A stretch of DNA of 64,000 nucleotides, taken from contig JAKTNV010000003.1 of the NCBI GenBank assembly GCA_022747635.1, positions 11,162,911 to 11,226,910 of the forward strand, in the 5' to 3' direction. The notes beneath the pieces were generated by a model. The model made no database searches, was not told the DNA's origin, and saw nothing but the letters and a program-made list of their open reading frames with translations. Position 1 is the stretch's first letter. Each line of letters starts with the position of its first letter. Of this stretch, positions 1 to 12,249 are shown one piece after another. Position numbers and translations under genes: made by a program. The stretch comes from Hetaerina americana. Taxonomy: Eukaryota > Arthropoda > Insecta > Odonata > Calopterygidae.

Positions 1-1798
1 CATGGTGGAAGACGCAGTGCGAGGATATGGAAAGTATGCAGAGGAAGGGTGAAATTGGTGCGCTGTACAGCAAAGTAAAATCGTTATCGGGAAGTAAGAA
101 AGGAAGATCTATGCTAACAGCTAGAGATAAGGTGGGTAAGATAATAGTTGACGAAGGAAAGATCCAAGAGAGATGGAAAGAATATATAGAAGAACTGTAT
201 AGTAAAGAACTTAGACCAATAAAGTTAGCCATAGAAAAGGAACAGAACCTAGAGGAAGATAGCTTAGCTTAGGTCCAGGCATACTCGACGATGAGCTAGA
301 AAGGGCATTAAAGGAGATGAAACTAAATAAGGCCGTGGGGGTGGATAACATTCCCGCGGAACTATTGAAATGTTTAGGAAAATTTGGGAGGAAGAGGCTA
401 TATGGGCTGATTCGTAGTACCTACGAGGAAGGAATGTGACCGGAAGACTGTGAGATCAGTGTTGGTTCAAATTCCGAAAAAGGTAAAGGCTACATTATGT
501 GAGGACTACAGGACAATAAGTTTGATATCCCACGCAGCTGCAGTTGTTGTAAAGAGGAGGGCAAAGGATTACTTAGGGGATGATCAGTTTGGGTTTAGGA
601 ATGGGAGTAGTACGCGTGATGCCATTGCAGTAATGACATTACTAAAGGAGAGGAATATAGAATATAACCAGGAGGTATTTGCCTGTTTCATAGATTTCGA
701 AAAAGCGTTTGATAGAGTGAATTGGGAAAACCTAATGAGTATATTGAAGAAAATAGGAATAGATTGGAGGGAAAGGAGGCTAATTCGCCACCTGACCATG
801 TCTCAGGCTTCTCAGGTGCGAGTGGGAAACGGGGAGTCTGGATGGGTAGTGTTAGGAAGGGGTGTAAGGCAGGGTTGCCCATTACCACCGGTGCTTTTCA
901 ACCTGTATGTAGAGGAAATGATTAACGAGGCATGAGAAGAACTGTAGGTAAGAATGAAAGTGGGCGGAGAATTTGCAAAATCAGTCAGGTTCGCTGATGA
1001 CCAAGCTTTGGTTTGTCAGTCAGCCAAGGGGTTGCAAGCATTGCTGAGTGAATTGGAAATTCAGTGCGACAGGTATGGGATGAGAATCAATCTTAATAAA
1101 ACAAAGGTTATGCGATTTTCTAGAAAGAAAAAGGCTAAGCTATACATTAAAATAGGAGGGTAAACACTAGAGCAGGTAGAACAATTTAGGTATCCCGGAA
1201 GTGTTTTGGACCAACACGGTCAAAGTAGTAGGGACGTAAGGAGAAGAATTGCGCTAGGCAAAGAGGCTTTCACAAGGAGGAGGGAGTTGATGACAGGGAC
1301 ATTGAGTAAGGATATTAAGGAAAGACTCGTAAAAACTATGATATAGAGCTTAGCTATATACGGAGCAGAAACGTGGTCATTGAAGCAGGGGGATAGACGT
1401 AGATTGGAGGCTTTTGAAATGTGGGTGTGGAGAAGAATGGAGAAGGTAAAATGGACGGAGAAAAAAACAAACGAGGAAGTACTTGGTATGGTGGGCGAAG
1501 AGAGGGGCTTGTTGAGAGAAATCCTATGGAGGCAGGAAAAGTGAATGAAGGGGGTTTTGACAGGCAGTGGGATGTTGAAGACTGGGATAGAGTGGAGAAT
1601 GTTAGGCAAACGAGGAAAGGGAAGGAACAGGATTGGGATGTTGGACGGGATGAACGGAGGAAGAAAGTACTCAGAGCTGAACAGGGACCTGATGTAGTGT
1701 TATTTTAGGAGTCACAGAATATATATTTCGTAGTTGTGCCCATCCACAAACCTACCTTAACTGGTATATTACCTAATTATAATAATATAAATAAATAA
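1..1798 (+). mobile_element. Non-LTR retrotransposon (LINE) copy 1, 3' part, decayed
   Basis: The window opens inside this element, so its 5' end is not visible. The sequence reads as the reverse-transcriptase and C-terminal part of a LINE of the type common in insect genomes as 'endonuclease-reverse transcriptase'. The C-terminal style (YGAETW, AFEMWVWRRMEK, NEEVL) recalls RTE-like elements, but I do not fix the clade. After the coding part comes a short 3' UTR ending in TAA-type repeats near 1770-1798, then an AT microsatellite. The same 3' end (CCATCCA, then AATTATAATAAT) recurs in the copy at 62150-63655, so the two belong to one family. Multiple stops, at least one frameshift and a deletion make it dead. 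Confidence 0.9.
3..1709 (+). pseudogene. LINE reverse transcriptase, broken
   Basis: The frame is open from base 3 to a TAG at 270-272. Similarity then continues in a shifted frame from about 272 to a TGA near 436-439, and the main RT frame runs from 450. That frame has stops at 933-935, 945-947, 1161-1163, 1344-1346 and 1542-1544. RT landmarks visible in order: YRTISLISH (motif 2), DDQFGFRNG, FIDFEKAFDRVNW (catalytic Asp about 693-695), GRGVRQGCPL then LFNLY, VRFADDQAL (the YADD box in FADD form, about 990-1001), and the C-terminal YGAETW and WVWRRMEKVKW. Between ISHAA and KRRAKDYLG the family normally has roughly a dozen more residues, so a small internal deletion is likely. The end of the frame (GRNRIGMLDGMNGG) is followed by the 3' UTR. 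Non-functional. Confidence 0.9.
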
Positions 1799-2520
1799 AT
1801 ATATATATACATATATATATATATAAACACAGAAACGCACACAAATGAAAAGAAACTCATGCGTTTTCGAATTTCCGGTGGTCAAGCCACCTTTCTCAAG
1901 TAAGAGAAGGAAGGAACTATCAGGCAGAAGGTAGTTCCTTCTCCCAGTTCAGAAGGGTTTGTCTCAGGACTCTTTTATTCTGCAGGATGTGCATGAGGGA
2001 GTACGGTGGGATGGGAAATAATTGGTAAGTTAAGAAGGGAGGCAAGGAGCGGTGAAGATGGGACCTATTTTACATTTTGGTTTAATAGAGGGCTTTGAGC
2101 TATTTGTGGATGGCCGAGTATTTGGATAAAGGCTTGATAGATTTTTATGTGCCCGATAAATAAGCGTGTCGTTTATGAGTAACCTAGTAAAATTTGTGCA
2201 ATAAGTTTTCCGTTGTTTTTTTTGTTAGTTTAGATGGGAAAGGCATATTTGAGAATACAAGCATACTTGACGGACTGAATTGAAGAAAGTTCTACAGATG
2301 GAGAGGATGTGCGCGTTTGTGTCATAGGAAGGTTTGAGAGTTTGACAAATATAATATATTAGGAAACTCTTTTATTAAAATTGAAGCAAGATTTGACTGT
2401 AAAATATTTTAGGAAATTCTTTTTGTTACAAATTTATCAAGATTTGGGATAAATAGTCCATAAATTCTCAACAATCATCAAGAAAAATAAATAAATCAAT
2501 TCTTTCATTCACTCTGCCTC
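1799..2520. other. AT-rich spacer with short hairpins
   Basis: It starts with a TA-type microsatellite (about 1799-1826). Two perfect short inverted repeats follow: GGTGG/CCACC at 1877-1881 and 1887-1891, and a 10-bp pair at 1910-1919 and 1932-1941 (GAAGGAACTA and its complement). They may belong to an unrecognised repeat. No gene is seen. Confidence 0.6.
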
Positions 2521-3445
2521 AGTGAACGCGCATGAGAGATAGTGGTGGGTGATTGGCACAACGCCCGATGCCAATCTCTCAGGCACACAGCCTCGACTCA
2601 AAAACGTGAATCATGAGTTGGGTGAATCATACAGTCGCCGCACCCCTCCGTTACCTCTCGCGATATAATTTCGATTTCCATCAAAACTGACCCCCCCCCC
2701 GCCCTTGCCGGTCATCTGCCACACGAAGGAGGGGGAAGGAAGGCGGTTGGAGGCGCACACGGCATCGAACACCGCCGGCGTATTCGCGCGTCCGATGTTT
2801 AAACGCGCGTGCATTCAAGGACTCGAGGGCGGGACGAGGTTCAGGAGGAGGAAGGGAGGGAATGTGAAAGAAACGAGGGGGAGGGTTAGAGAACGAGCTA
2901 AAATTTAGGAGGACGTGAAGGGGAGGGGCTGGGAGGGAGGGGAAGAGGGCACGGAGGAGGGTTGACGCGCAAATGAGTCTCGATGCGAAGTATAAATGGA
3001 ATATTGCGGAAAGTGAAATAAGAGTCCCTTATACAATTCGCTGATTACATTGGCGGCGGGGGCCCTCGGTCGCAAAGCCGCTCGCTTGCCATCCATGTTG
3101 ATCTCCCCGAAGCAGTGGTCGTACAAATTGCGAAGCGGCAGTTGTCGGCGGCTTTCGGATCCGAGGGAACGCAGTGATGGCAATGTCATATTCGGGGACG
3201 CAACCTCCCAACAAAACATCCCTCCCTCACCCTCCGCTGTCCTCCCACCCCCTTCCGCCCACAAATTAAAAGCATCGGTGAAAAGCGGGGCGGGTGGGGA
3301 GGGGAGGACCAGGGGAAGCGCTCACTGATAAGTAAGTGAAGGATGGGAATTAGACGAGATGCGGACGGGGGGAGAGGATTGCATGTGGCCGGGACCTAAC
3401 GGCGGAGAGGGGGGGGAGAAAGCTTGTTAAGACGGCGGGTATTGC
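2521..3445. other. GC-rich, CpG-containing block
   Basis: The block contrasts sharply with the AT-rich flanks. It holds a run of ten C (2691-2700), then becomes purine-rich on the plus strand (about 2825-2950 and 3280-3450). Open frames on both strands overlap each other and are low-complexity, so no gene is called. Confidence 0.6.
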
Positions 3446-3715
3446 CGCGCGGTCCAGAGAAAATCGTGAGAAAAATATGACGTAAAAACGAAATGAGGAT
3501 ATTTATTTTCCTGCGACGGGGGTTGAATGGAAATTCTTTCAATATTCACGCGATACATTTAAAGTCAACCTGCAACCAGTGGGTACCTATGGATCTCAGT
3601 GTTTGCTCGTAAATTCCTCGATAATATTTCTAAGCTCAATGAATCAAACAGTCCTAACCTCTAAAATACATAATTACTAATATAGGTATAATTTTCAATT
3701 GATCGTGCAGGTAAG
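3446..3715. other. AT-rich spacer
   Basis: Nothing recognisable is seen. Confidence 0.5.
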
Positions 3716-3960
3716 CGAATGATGCGGAAGATTTTGACAGAATATAGAGAGAACGAATACTATTGTACTTAGGAAGGTGAAAAGTTTTTCAAATTCTGGT
3801 GGAAGATTTAATGGTACCTTGAATTATTGATTTGAAATAAAACATGGTGTGAAATCAGGATTTATTATGTCACCATTGAACATCAAAGTTTTCACGATAA
3901 ATGTGTGGCTGAAGGATTAATGCTTAGTTGAGGGTTGGTTGGTAAGGATTGTAATGAATG
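3716..3960 (+). pseudogene. Possible very old LINE reverse-transcriptase remnant
   Basis: One frame around 3836-3920 reads EIKHGVKSGFIMSP, close to the RT motif around GV(R/K)QGCVMSPWLFN of LINEs. A second frame just downstream gives NEGRFK-like sequence, which normally follows that motif. Stops and shifts are everywhere and no intact frame exists. The match is short, so it could be chance, but two neighbouring motifs in the right order make a decayed copy reasonable. It would be a different LINE type from copy 1. Confidence 0.3.
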
Positions 3961-5459
3961 AAGGTTTAAATGCATCCCTTTCGTCCTACAATTCCGTATC
4001 GCTACATGATAGTCCGAAGGGCAAAAGAGTGCTAATACTTAGGATAAGTGCAATTAGGGTGGTAGAAACGGGAGATAATTTTTCTGAAAATTACCTATAA
4101 TCAGGAATTTCATTTTTCCTACCCAGAAAATGAAACGGCCTGAAGGGTAGGTACATATATTTATTTGATAAATTCCCAATTAGTGATTAAAGATTAGTTA
4201 TTTGATTTAATATAAAAATTCCTTTCTCCTACTTTTTCAATCAATTGATCGGTGTAATTGATCATGCATTACAAGACTCGGAATCAGGAAAACTTCGGTT
4301 TAAAAACTGAATCGTTTTTATCATCAAATACAAAAAAATATTCTAGAGCATTGCCATTGAATAAATATAAAAGTGAGTAAGTGTTCTGGTAAAACTTAAA
4401 ATCTTGTCTGTTTGCCTTGACCTACGCACAAAGAAAACGGAGTGAAAGGCGCATATGTATGAACATTTAAACATTTTAATATTAGTTTAAGAATGGTCAC
4501 GAGGAAATATTAAATACTATGAAGTATATATCGCACTTTAAGATCATATCGTAATTGGAATTTTACTGGCCAGTTCACTGGCGATCCATATCGTATACCC
4601 TCCTATATTTTAATCCATCACAGGCATTAGATTTCCCGCAGTAAATTAAAAAAAAAACAATTTATGCTCGACATATTGTTCTTTTCGATCCTGCTGCGAT
4701 AGGCTCTCACGTCCAACTACGCCAATTAATCTCCCGCGTCCAACTTGCACTCCAACTATCAAAAAATTTTCATCACGCATTCCAGCACAGAGATTTGCTT
4801 CAATAACCCCTGTAATAAGATTTAGCAGGGTTTATGGAAAAAAGTACTCCGGCTTTACAAAAATTAATGACCAAATGTTTAGGCGAATTTATGCAAGAAG
4901 TTCAAGAATATAAGAATGAAGCGAAGTAGTACCAATATTAAGCATCAATGAGACCTGCGGTGGGAATTGTCGGCGAAGCTGCACATTTTAATGGCACATC
5001 AGACGGACCAAGTTCTGTTGGTGAATTTTAAGTATAAGCAATAGAGTTTTTGAAGCACTCGTGAATGAAAGGTCATCGGTAAATATGTCATCTCATTAAT
5101 ACACAGTCCTATTGCTCTAGGCTGCTTTTTGTCTCCGCTGTAAATAGCACCCATTTGCGACTTGTAGCACAGGATACCACCTTATGTCTGCGCCATGACT
5201 ATGTAACCTCGGTAAAATCAGCTATTATGTACAGTTCTGACTGAAACGCACTCATTTCTCTCTGTGGACGAAACTGATAGGACTGCTGACGAAGTGACGA
5301 TATCATGGCAATACGATGCGTCGTATTGCGTTAATTTTTAATTTATTCGATATTTTTCAATTACTTAAGTTATTTCACTGATGAGAAGGCATTAAAAGGT
5401 TTGAAAGCCAACGGAACACGAATGCCCAAGTACGTTTCTGTAATTAAAACTGCATTGAC
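3961..5459. other. AT-rich spacer
   Basis: No coding frame, terminal repeat or RNA gene is recognised on either strand. Confidence 0.5.
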
Positions 5460-6535
5460 GCCCGAAAAAACACCAAAATCCTTCACCCCCGCAATCATCA
5501 TCCACACCTAAATCATTCCAATTCGCAGCTTTCTTTAATTCAAGAGCCGCGCATCCATCCACTCACGGCCGTCTTACCCTTGTCCCGCGGGAACGCACCG
5601 ACCCGACCATTCCGGAGCAAAATCCCATCTCCATCCCGTTCCGCAAGTGAAAATTCGCGCACGGTCGTGCTCTCATCCCCTCCGCCGCATCTCCCTTCCC
5701 TCAAGACCGATCCCACTCCTCCTCTTCTTTGTTCCCTCCCCCAATCTCTCCCCACCCGCCGCATTAAGCAGACTCCTCATCAAACGAGTTCACTCCTCGC
5801 CCCCTTACTCCTCCCTCTCCACCGACCTCGGCTCCCAAGTCGCTCCTTCACTTCTCCGGCCGTTGGACCTCCCCCATCCTGCCGCGGGAGCCCTCGCCGC
5901 TCGCCCCCGAAACTCGCTCTCCCCTATATTACTCTCGCGTGCCGTAACAGCCGGGGCAGGACATTCCCGGGCGCCGTATTTTTTTTTTGCGGGGGCGGTG
6001 AGGACGGGACGGATTGTTGCGAGCGAAGCGTCCGCCCATTGTTCGTCGGGGGGATCTGGGTAGGTGTGCCTGTCGGCCGCTGCGACCTCTTTCTCTCCCC
6101 CCACTTCCTCTCCCTCGCACACCTCCCTTTCTCTCTCTCTCTCCCTCGTCCACTGCCGTCTGTCGCTCCCCTCTCCCGGCCAGCCGTCCTCGTGATGGAC
6201 TGCTGCGACGCCCGAGAGCGCCCGTGGTTATTCAGTTTTTTTCACCCTCTTTCGCTGTCTCCGCCGCCCTCCCATCGTTTTAATAAAGTCCGGCAAATGG
6301 GAAGGAGTCGAGCGGCGTCAAAAAGGGTCGGCTCGGCATGCTTGTTTGTTTTGCGGGCGTGGGTGGGGACCGCGCCGCGCCCACTCCTCCGTTATTACAC
6401 GGAGAGCAAGGTGAGAAGCGGGGCGTGAGTGAGTGAAGTCGGAAATTGAGGGTAGGTAGGCGGGGAGATAGGGAGGGCGGGAGGAGTCCAGCCCCACTCG
6501 GGACGTAGAACCGACCGCTGCTGCATTAAGGAGTG
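5460..6535. other. GC-rich block, mostly pyrimidine-rich on plus strand
   Basis: C/T-rich from about 5660 to 6290 with many CpG, a T run near 5979, then G/A-rich to the end. An open frame of 282 codons (5580-6428) exists, but it is Pro/Ser/Leu/Arg-rich, follows base composition and has competing open frames in other phases. I do not call it a gene. Confidence 0.6.
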
Positions 6536-8418
6536 TCCGTCAGAATTCTTATTATTTCTTATCCCAAGGTTTTTGATATCGTTGATCCTTGAATATGTGT
6601 CAACGATTTGAAGAAATGCTGCCCGTTAATTATTCACTTCTGTCATTAATAAATGACTTTCCTTGTCTAGGTGAGGCATTTTTTCTTCTAACACCTAAAA
6701 TAATTTTATTGATTGCAGCCGAGAAATTTTTTTTATATTACGACCTCTGATATAAGTATAATATAAGATAAGATAATTATAAGATATGGAGCCCAATTGC
6801 TGGGTTTCATATCTTTTCCCAATTAATTAATATTACTTTTTCGTCCTGGAGCATAATTATTTTCAAACCACGGTGGAAGAAGTCCAAAAATGATTGGGAC
6901 CTTACTTCTTACTTCTTCATCAAGTAAATTAAATTCATTTTATTAAGTTTGAATGCCATAGAGTTCAATGCAAACCCTTTGTAAAATAAGAAATCAAATA
7001 GAGGTAAACTCGAGCGATTACGCTCATTTAAAGGAGGGCACCTAGTTTCAGGGATCCGTTGGACTATGAATGACTAGAGAGAGAGATGTGAAAACCGGAA
7101 TATAAACAGAGAACAAAGAGATCAACATATATGGTCCTTAAATAAAGTGTTGTATATTAAAACTGCTGGGAGGCATTAGTGTTCTCGAAAAGTTATAAAA
7201 TTTCCCAGTGTATTTCCTAACGAATAAATTGAACAAATGCCAATCATTTTCAAACAAAACTACTATTTCTGTTGCAATATACAGCAATGAATCTTACTAA
7301 TACTTCGGTATTCATTAAAAAAATAGAAATCGCATTTTTTCCCGATTTCCCTATGCATTAGCAATAAAATTAATTAGTTATAAATCTCGAAAACGATCAG
7401 TACCATTCGTGGGGCTATTACAGGCCGCTGGTTTTTTATCTTTAAAGAACAACAAAGATGATTTTCAACTCCCTTGAATTTGGATAATTTGTTTTGGGAA
7501 AAACCTGCTACGCTGCATGCGAAAAAATATGTCCAGCTATTCATTTCTTCCGCGGGGTTCTTCTGGTCTCCCAGGTAGTGTCGCGTAAGGACACTTTTAC
7601 TATGGTGTCTACACTCCAGTATCAGTTAATTTCAACACGATTCACGATTGTCCAATGCTATGTCATGTCCAGTAATATGTAATATTCAGGTACATAATAA
7701 GGTCTCTGTTATTAGAGCTTTGTTATACCTACTCCCAAGCTAGTAGATGCACATTTGTAATTATGAGTAATTTCTCTGGTATTTTTTAGCTGTGATCCTC
7801 ACATTTCCTTCGGTAGACGCACCTGGGAGGACTATTTTCCTTTGGCGTCATTTCATTCTATAGTTGTCCTCAGGCAATTTCTATAATATCAACTCCATTG
7901 TCTTACATCTTGAATTTTCATATTGGCCAATGTGTTTTATCGCCTAATTTAATCTAAGGCTATCCCTTTCATCGAAGTTGTCTTCCATGTTATTCGATAA
8001 TTTTAATGAGAGAGATTTCTTAGTTTTAAAAATGTTTCTCAGAACCTATTTCAAGTTCTCGCCTTTGAAAAATAATAAGCAACAGCGATACGACAACTGC
8101 GAAAAACTAAAACCTGGACTAAATGTGAGAATAATATCGTCCAGTCGGCGATATAACAACCTACCAGGAAAAGTAACTGGATGCAGGGGAACAAAATCAA
8201 AATATTTTTCAAGAAGTCAAAGCCACATTTAAAAAATCAATCGTCACTCCATCACAGTTAGATCAACCGTTTGTTATGACACAAAAGATCAAAATTATTT
8301 TCAAAATATTTCTAGAGCAGGTTTTTATGCATGCGGAAACTGGAGAGTAAGACTCCTCATGCTTTTGTAAATATGATAAAATAATACTCCCATACATATT
8401 GTTCATTTATTCCAAGTA
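6536..8418. other. AT-rich spacer
   Basis: Short open frames occur (for example 7978-8232, plus strand), but none resembles a known family. No gene is supported. Confidence 0.5.
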
Positions 8419-8517
8419 CGAGGGTCATCCGGAAAGTAGTACCCGTTCGTGAAATAAAGACACAAAAGTAAATATTAACAAACATAAAAAATTTTATTTG
8501 AAAGAGGATACTTTAAA

Positions 8518-8640
8518 CTACTTCTCAACATAATCTCCAAGCAAATTAAGGCATTTGTCATAACGTGTGACAAGTTTCTGTATTCCTGCTGCATAGTCCT
8601 TCGCCGCCAGCTCATTGAGATACGCGAGGGACCCATCTTG
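8518..8640 (-). pseudogene. Element A transposase C-terminal remnant
   Basis: In another phase from the N-terminal fragment, the minus strand reads LNELAAKDYAAGIQKLVTRY then DKCLNLLGDYVEK and a stop at 8518-8520. YDKCLN and GDYVEK are the usual last residues of mariner transposases. The junction with the N-terminal fragment lies around 8610-8640 and leaves the two parts out of frame. All three catalytic Asp residues are absent. Confidence 0.85.
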
Positions 8641-9019
8641 CACAAATTTTTGCATAATGCAGATGGTGTTTAACAATTTCATGAACAATTGTTCGAGAAA
8701 CATTGGGAAAATGCTCACAGATGTCATCAATTGTGACGCGCCGATCGTTCCTCACGAATTCGTCAACTGAGCTCACCAGTTGGTCTGTAATGACAGACGG
8801 TCTCCCCGAACGCTCATCGTCGTGTGTGTTCCCCCTCCCCATGTTGAAGTTGCGACACCACCGCCGAACAGACGACTCGTCCATTACATTGTCTCCATAC
8901 ACCTCCTTTAATTGGCGATGAATATCACATGGGCGAACGTTTCTTGCATTGAGGAATTTAATCACTGCCCTCACTTCACAACTGGCGGCGTTCTCAATTT
9001 TTTTAAACATTGTAAACAA
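8612..9019 (-). pseudogene. Element A transposase N-terminal fragment (DNA-binding region only)
   Basis: An open frame of 135 codons holds the two helix-turn-helix regions of a mariner transposase. The first lies around residues 10-50 (AVIKFLNARNVRPCDIHRQL), followed by the conserved DERSGRPS linker near residue 70. The second lies around residues 95-130 (VTIDDICEHF, then KICARWVPR). The frame ends immediately after WVPR, where the complete protein would continue into the first catalytic Asp. The start is probably one of the two Met codons at the beginning (MFTMFKK). There is no stop inside the DNA-binding part, so a truncated binding protein could in principle be made. Confidence 0.88.
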
Positions 9020-9171
9020 TCACAGAAACAACACAGGCAATGCTAGCGTCACGCAACTTGGCTCAGAGAAGGCAGACAAGCCACTGAAGCTATCTGACCT
9101 CGTCCAGCGGCTACTCGCGTCGTCAGCACTTCATGCGGCACGAACGGGTACTACTTTCCGGATGACCCTCG

Positions 9172-9589
9172 TAATTTCCTACCCAATTCGCCCACGACGA
9201 ATCTACGATTCAAACGATTTGACGGAAGGATGTGTCCTTAATGATATTTTCAATGCTTTCGTGCATACCAACAATTAGTGTATTATCCAAAATACCACGT
9301 TATTGGCATCTTGAGCTTAGGAACCAGAATAGGATCCAAATTTGGATGCACACAGTTTGTGTTGCAGCATGCAGACGTTTTTGAGAGTTCGTTGATTACT
9401 CACTATCTGTGCACAGACATGGAAATGAGCGTGAAAATCCTTTATTTCCCCGTTCTAATTGAGACGCACTGCATCTACCGAATATCGCTTCGTGTTAACA
9501 CCTAGGGAGGCAATCCTTCGGTGCATATTTAGCGAGAAATATTACAAGGATACGACCCCTCTAAAAAAAACATTACAACCCTGGAGAAA
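9172..9589. other. Spacer
   Basis: Apart from the TA flank of element A, nothing is recognised. Confidence 0.5.
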
Positions 9590-10105
9590 TGAGATTGGGT
9601 TGGAGGGAAAGAGATCCGCCTGGCACTCCCCTCCCCCCTCTGAAGCGCCCACTGCGCCTTCCCCCTCCCCTTCTTGCCGCTCGCCCCACGTGGCCTCGAG
9701 ACGAGCGCGCTCCTCCTGCCCCCCCCTTCCCGCCGCAAGACGACCGCGGGAGAGGAGCCGAAGAAGAAGAGCCCCGCCGAAGAAGCGAGACCCTCCGCCG
9801 GCGCCGGCGCCACCCTTCGAGCAATCGCTGGGGACCAGACCTCGCGACACATCCCTCGATCTTCCCAAACAGTCATTACTTCGCATCCGTCCCACCTCCC
9901 CCCACCTCCACCTCTCGTCCGACCCTTCAGACCTCACCCCTTCCCCCCTCCCCAAGAGACAGAAGGCGCTCCACCCCATTCCATTCCACTCCCTGCCGAA
10001 TGCCGTCACCTCTCCTCTTTCCTCCTCCTTATCCCTTTCACCACCCCAAGAGAAATCGCCTACCTTCCACACCGCACCTTCACGACACATCTATTTAAAT
10101 CATCT
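9590..10105. other. GC-rich block, pyrimidine-rich on plus strand
   Basis: Strongly C-rich with CpG. Five or more open frames overlap here on both strands, which is a composition effect rather than evidence of coding. Confidence 0.6.
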
Positions 10106-11029
10106 TTCACTCTTTCATGGAATTAGTTCGTATCCCCGCACGGGTGACCCTCATTTTCTTATGAAATTCTCAAAGTGATCTTCGACGCGTAACTCATATC
10201 ACCGAATAGGCATTAGAGCAAGTTTAGAGAGGCTAAAAATGATTTCATGATGGAAATGTCGATTCAATCTAATGCGCAATGAAAATACTCAAAGATAAAA
10301 AACTTTTCCGAGTATTTAAAAAAAAAAATAGATTGAATAATCGCTGCTCTAAGTTAGTCAACATTAATACCTACATACCCTCACGCTGGCTCGTATATCG
10401 TAAAATTGACGTCCAGTAGCGTATCGAGTTGTAATAACGTATTCAGGAAACAATAGAGCTAGCAAATATATGCACATGATCCAATAAATTTCAAGGCGAC
10501 TTATTCTTAGAAAAATGAGTTATAGTTTCACAATAAAAGTTCATAAATATTACAGTACAAATATTGCATTTAAGTAATTATTATCTTCTTTTATTAGAGC
10601 AAAAACAAACGGGGATAATGCAAACGGAAGACGGGGAGCAAAAGATACCTAAACCTCGTTTCAATAGTTATTCAGAATGTTTCACAGTATTCTGACTAGG
10701 GATCGACTCAGTAGTGTAGATCAGTCAAACACGTGAGTGGCAATCAAAGTCCCTCTTCCTCGCGCCTGACCAAACCTGTGTTAGCATAGTGACCTGCCTT
10801 CACAATTGTTCTGGAAGCCATGACAGGAGCGGACGGGTGAGCGGATGTTATATGACTCCAAGCACAACGCCATTATTTCCGCAAAATCATTATTAAAATT
10901 CAAATAAAACATAAATGAACATAAAAACCTATTCATTTCACAATTTTCAAATTATGTCAATAAAATATTAGAAATCCATAACGAAGTGATGCTGGGAGCC
11001 AGCGTAACCGCAATACTATAGCGCTCTTT
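10106..11029. other. AT-rich spacer
   Basis: Nothing recognisable. A moderately GC-balanced stretch at about 10690-10870 interrupts it. Confidence 0.5.
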
Positions 11030-11575
11030 CCCGTCTCGCCGACACACGTAGGCAGATGCACCGCTCGCCACGTCCTCGGGGGGCCCCCCCTCCCCGTCCT
11101 CCCTCCCCTCGTATTCCCTCCTGTTCGCCGCTGATTACACCGCGTGTGCTGCAGGAGCTAGGACTACGGGGAGGGAGAGGGGGGCGTTGAGTTCCCGCAG
11201 GGGGATGAGGAGGGACGATGGGAAAGGCACGGGGGATGTCTTCGGAGATGATGCTGGAGGGAGGGGAAGGAGGGGCGTCGCTCCCTCCTCTCCCCCCGCT
11301 CTGGCGGTAGGCGGCGGCAGGGGGAGGAGTCGGGAGTGCGGGACGGCCGACGACGACGGGGCCCTGACGCCGGCCGGGAGAGAGAGAGGGAGAGAGAGCG
11401 GGTGGTGCGGGGGGAGCGGGTGGCAGGCAGGCATGCGGCAACCCAAGGGAGAGGAGGGCGTGTTGGAGAGAGCGAGAGGGAGGGAACGGAGGACAGGAAT
11501 TTATTATTATTCCCTTCCATTTCCCCCCCACCAACACCCTTCACCCTGCGGATCCCAGATGGAAGAGACATAGCG
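11030..11575. other. GC-rich block, purine-rich on plus strand
   Basis: C-rich to about 11130, then G/A-rich with GA-type simple repeats near 11380-11400 and 11465-11490. Open frames are low-complexity, so no gene is called. Confidence 0.6.
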
Positions 11576-12249
11576 ACGCGAAAAGCTAAATAAAAATGCA
11601 AAAAAAGGAAATAAATGCAGAGAGTGATTAATGTTTATCCGCGGCGGACCTCTTTGGGTGTCGCGAAAATCTATACACGCTAAAGGTATCGATTGAAATA
11701 AATACTGTTGGAGCTTTTGGCTTGCTTATGCTTCAATGCCATTCCTCAAACCCTCTGTCACGTTTCAATACTTTCTCCCACTCTCTCACTCTTTGAGCGA
11801 CATAAATTTCGAAAAACTATGAACAGCCGTGGCGAAAGCATTGAGAGTTAAATCAGTGTTTTTGAGGCGATTCCGTGAAGTCCATTTAGTAGTAATTTAT
11901 TGGTAAGAAGGAGTAAAATCTCTTATATATTTTATATTAATTTTATAAACATCGTTGTATTTCATGAAACTAATTTATTTTCACGATATTCATTGAGCGT
12001 CCTGAATTGTATTGAATATTGGGAATAATGAAGGAACAATACCTTTTAACTAACGGAAAAGTAAAGAGAATGGAAAAAATTTATGAATACCTATGTCATA
12101 ATACTGCCTGACAATGTTATGGGAACTTATTCCTACGAAAAGGCGCCAATGTTGTAACTAGCGAATGCGATTTTTCGTAAAAATCAAATGGCATATAAGA
12201 AAAATAAAAAATTAAAACAGGTGATTAAAATCGTGATTAATATGGCCAC
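11576..12249. other. AT-rich spacer
   Basis: Nothing recognisable is seen. Confidence 0.5.

Larger units (their letters stand above)
8419..9171 (-). mobile_element. Mariner-like element A, internally deleted (753 bp)
   Basis: The ends are perfect 33-bp terminal inverted repeats (8419-8451 and 9139-9171) beginning CGAGGGTCATCCGGAAAGTA. Each is flanked by the dinucleotide TA (8417-8418 and 9172-9173), the standard mariner target duplication. Full-length mariners are about 1.3 kb, so about 0.55 kb is missing. Inside, on the minus strand, are the N-terminal and C-terminal parts of a mariner transposase with the catalytic D,D34D core deleted. It is non-autonomous. Perfect ends suggest it was mobile fairly recently or could still be moved in trans. 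Confidence 0.93.

Noticed and set aside
5580..6428. 282-codon open frame, plus strand
   Set aside because: Low-complexity, composition-driven, with rival frames on both strands and no recognisable domain.
9459..10178. 239-codon frame and four overlapping ones
   Set aside because: All lie in a C-rich CpG block. Simultaneous openness of many frames indicates lack of AT-rich stop codons rather than coding.
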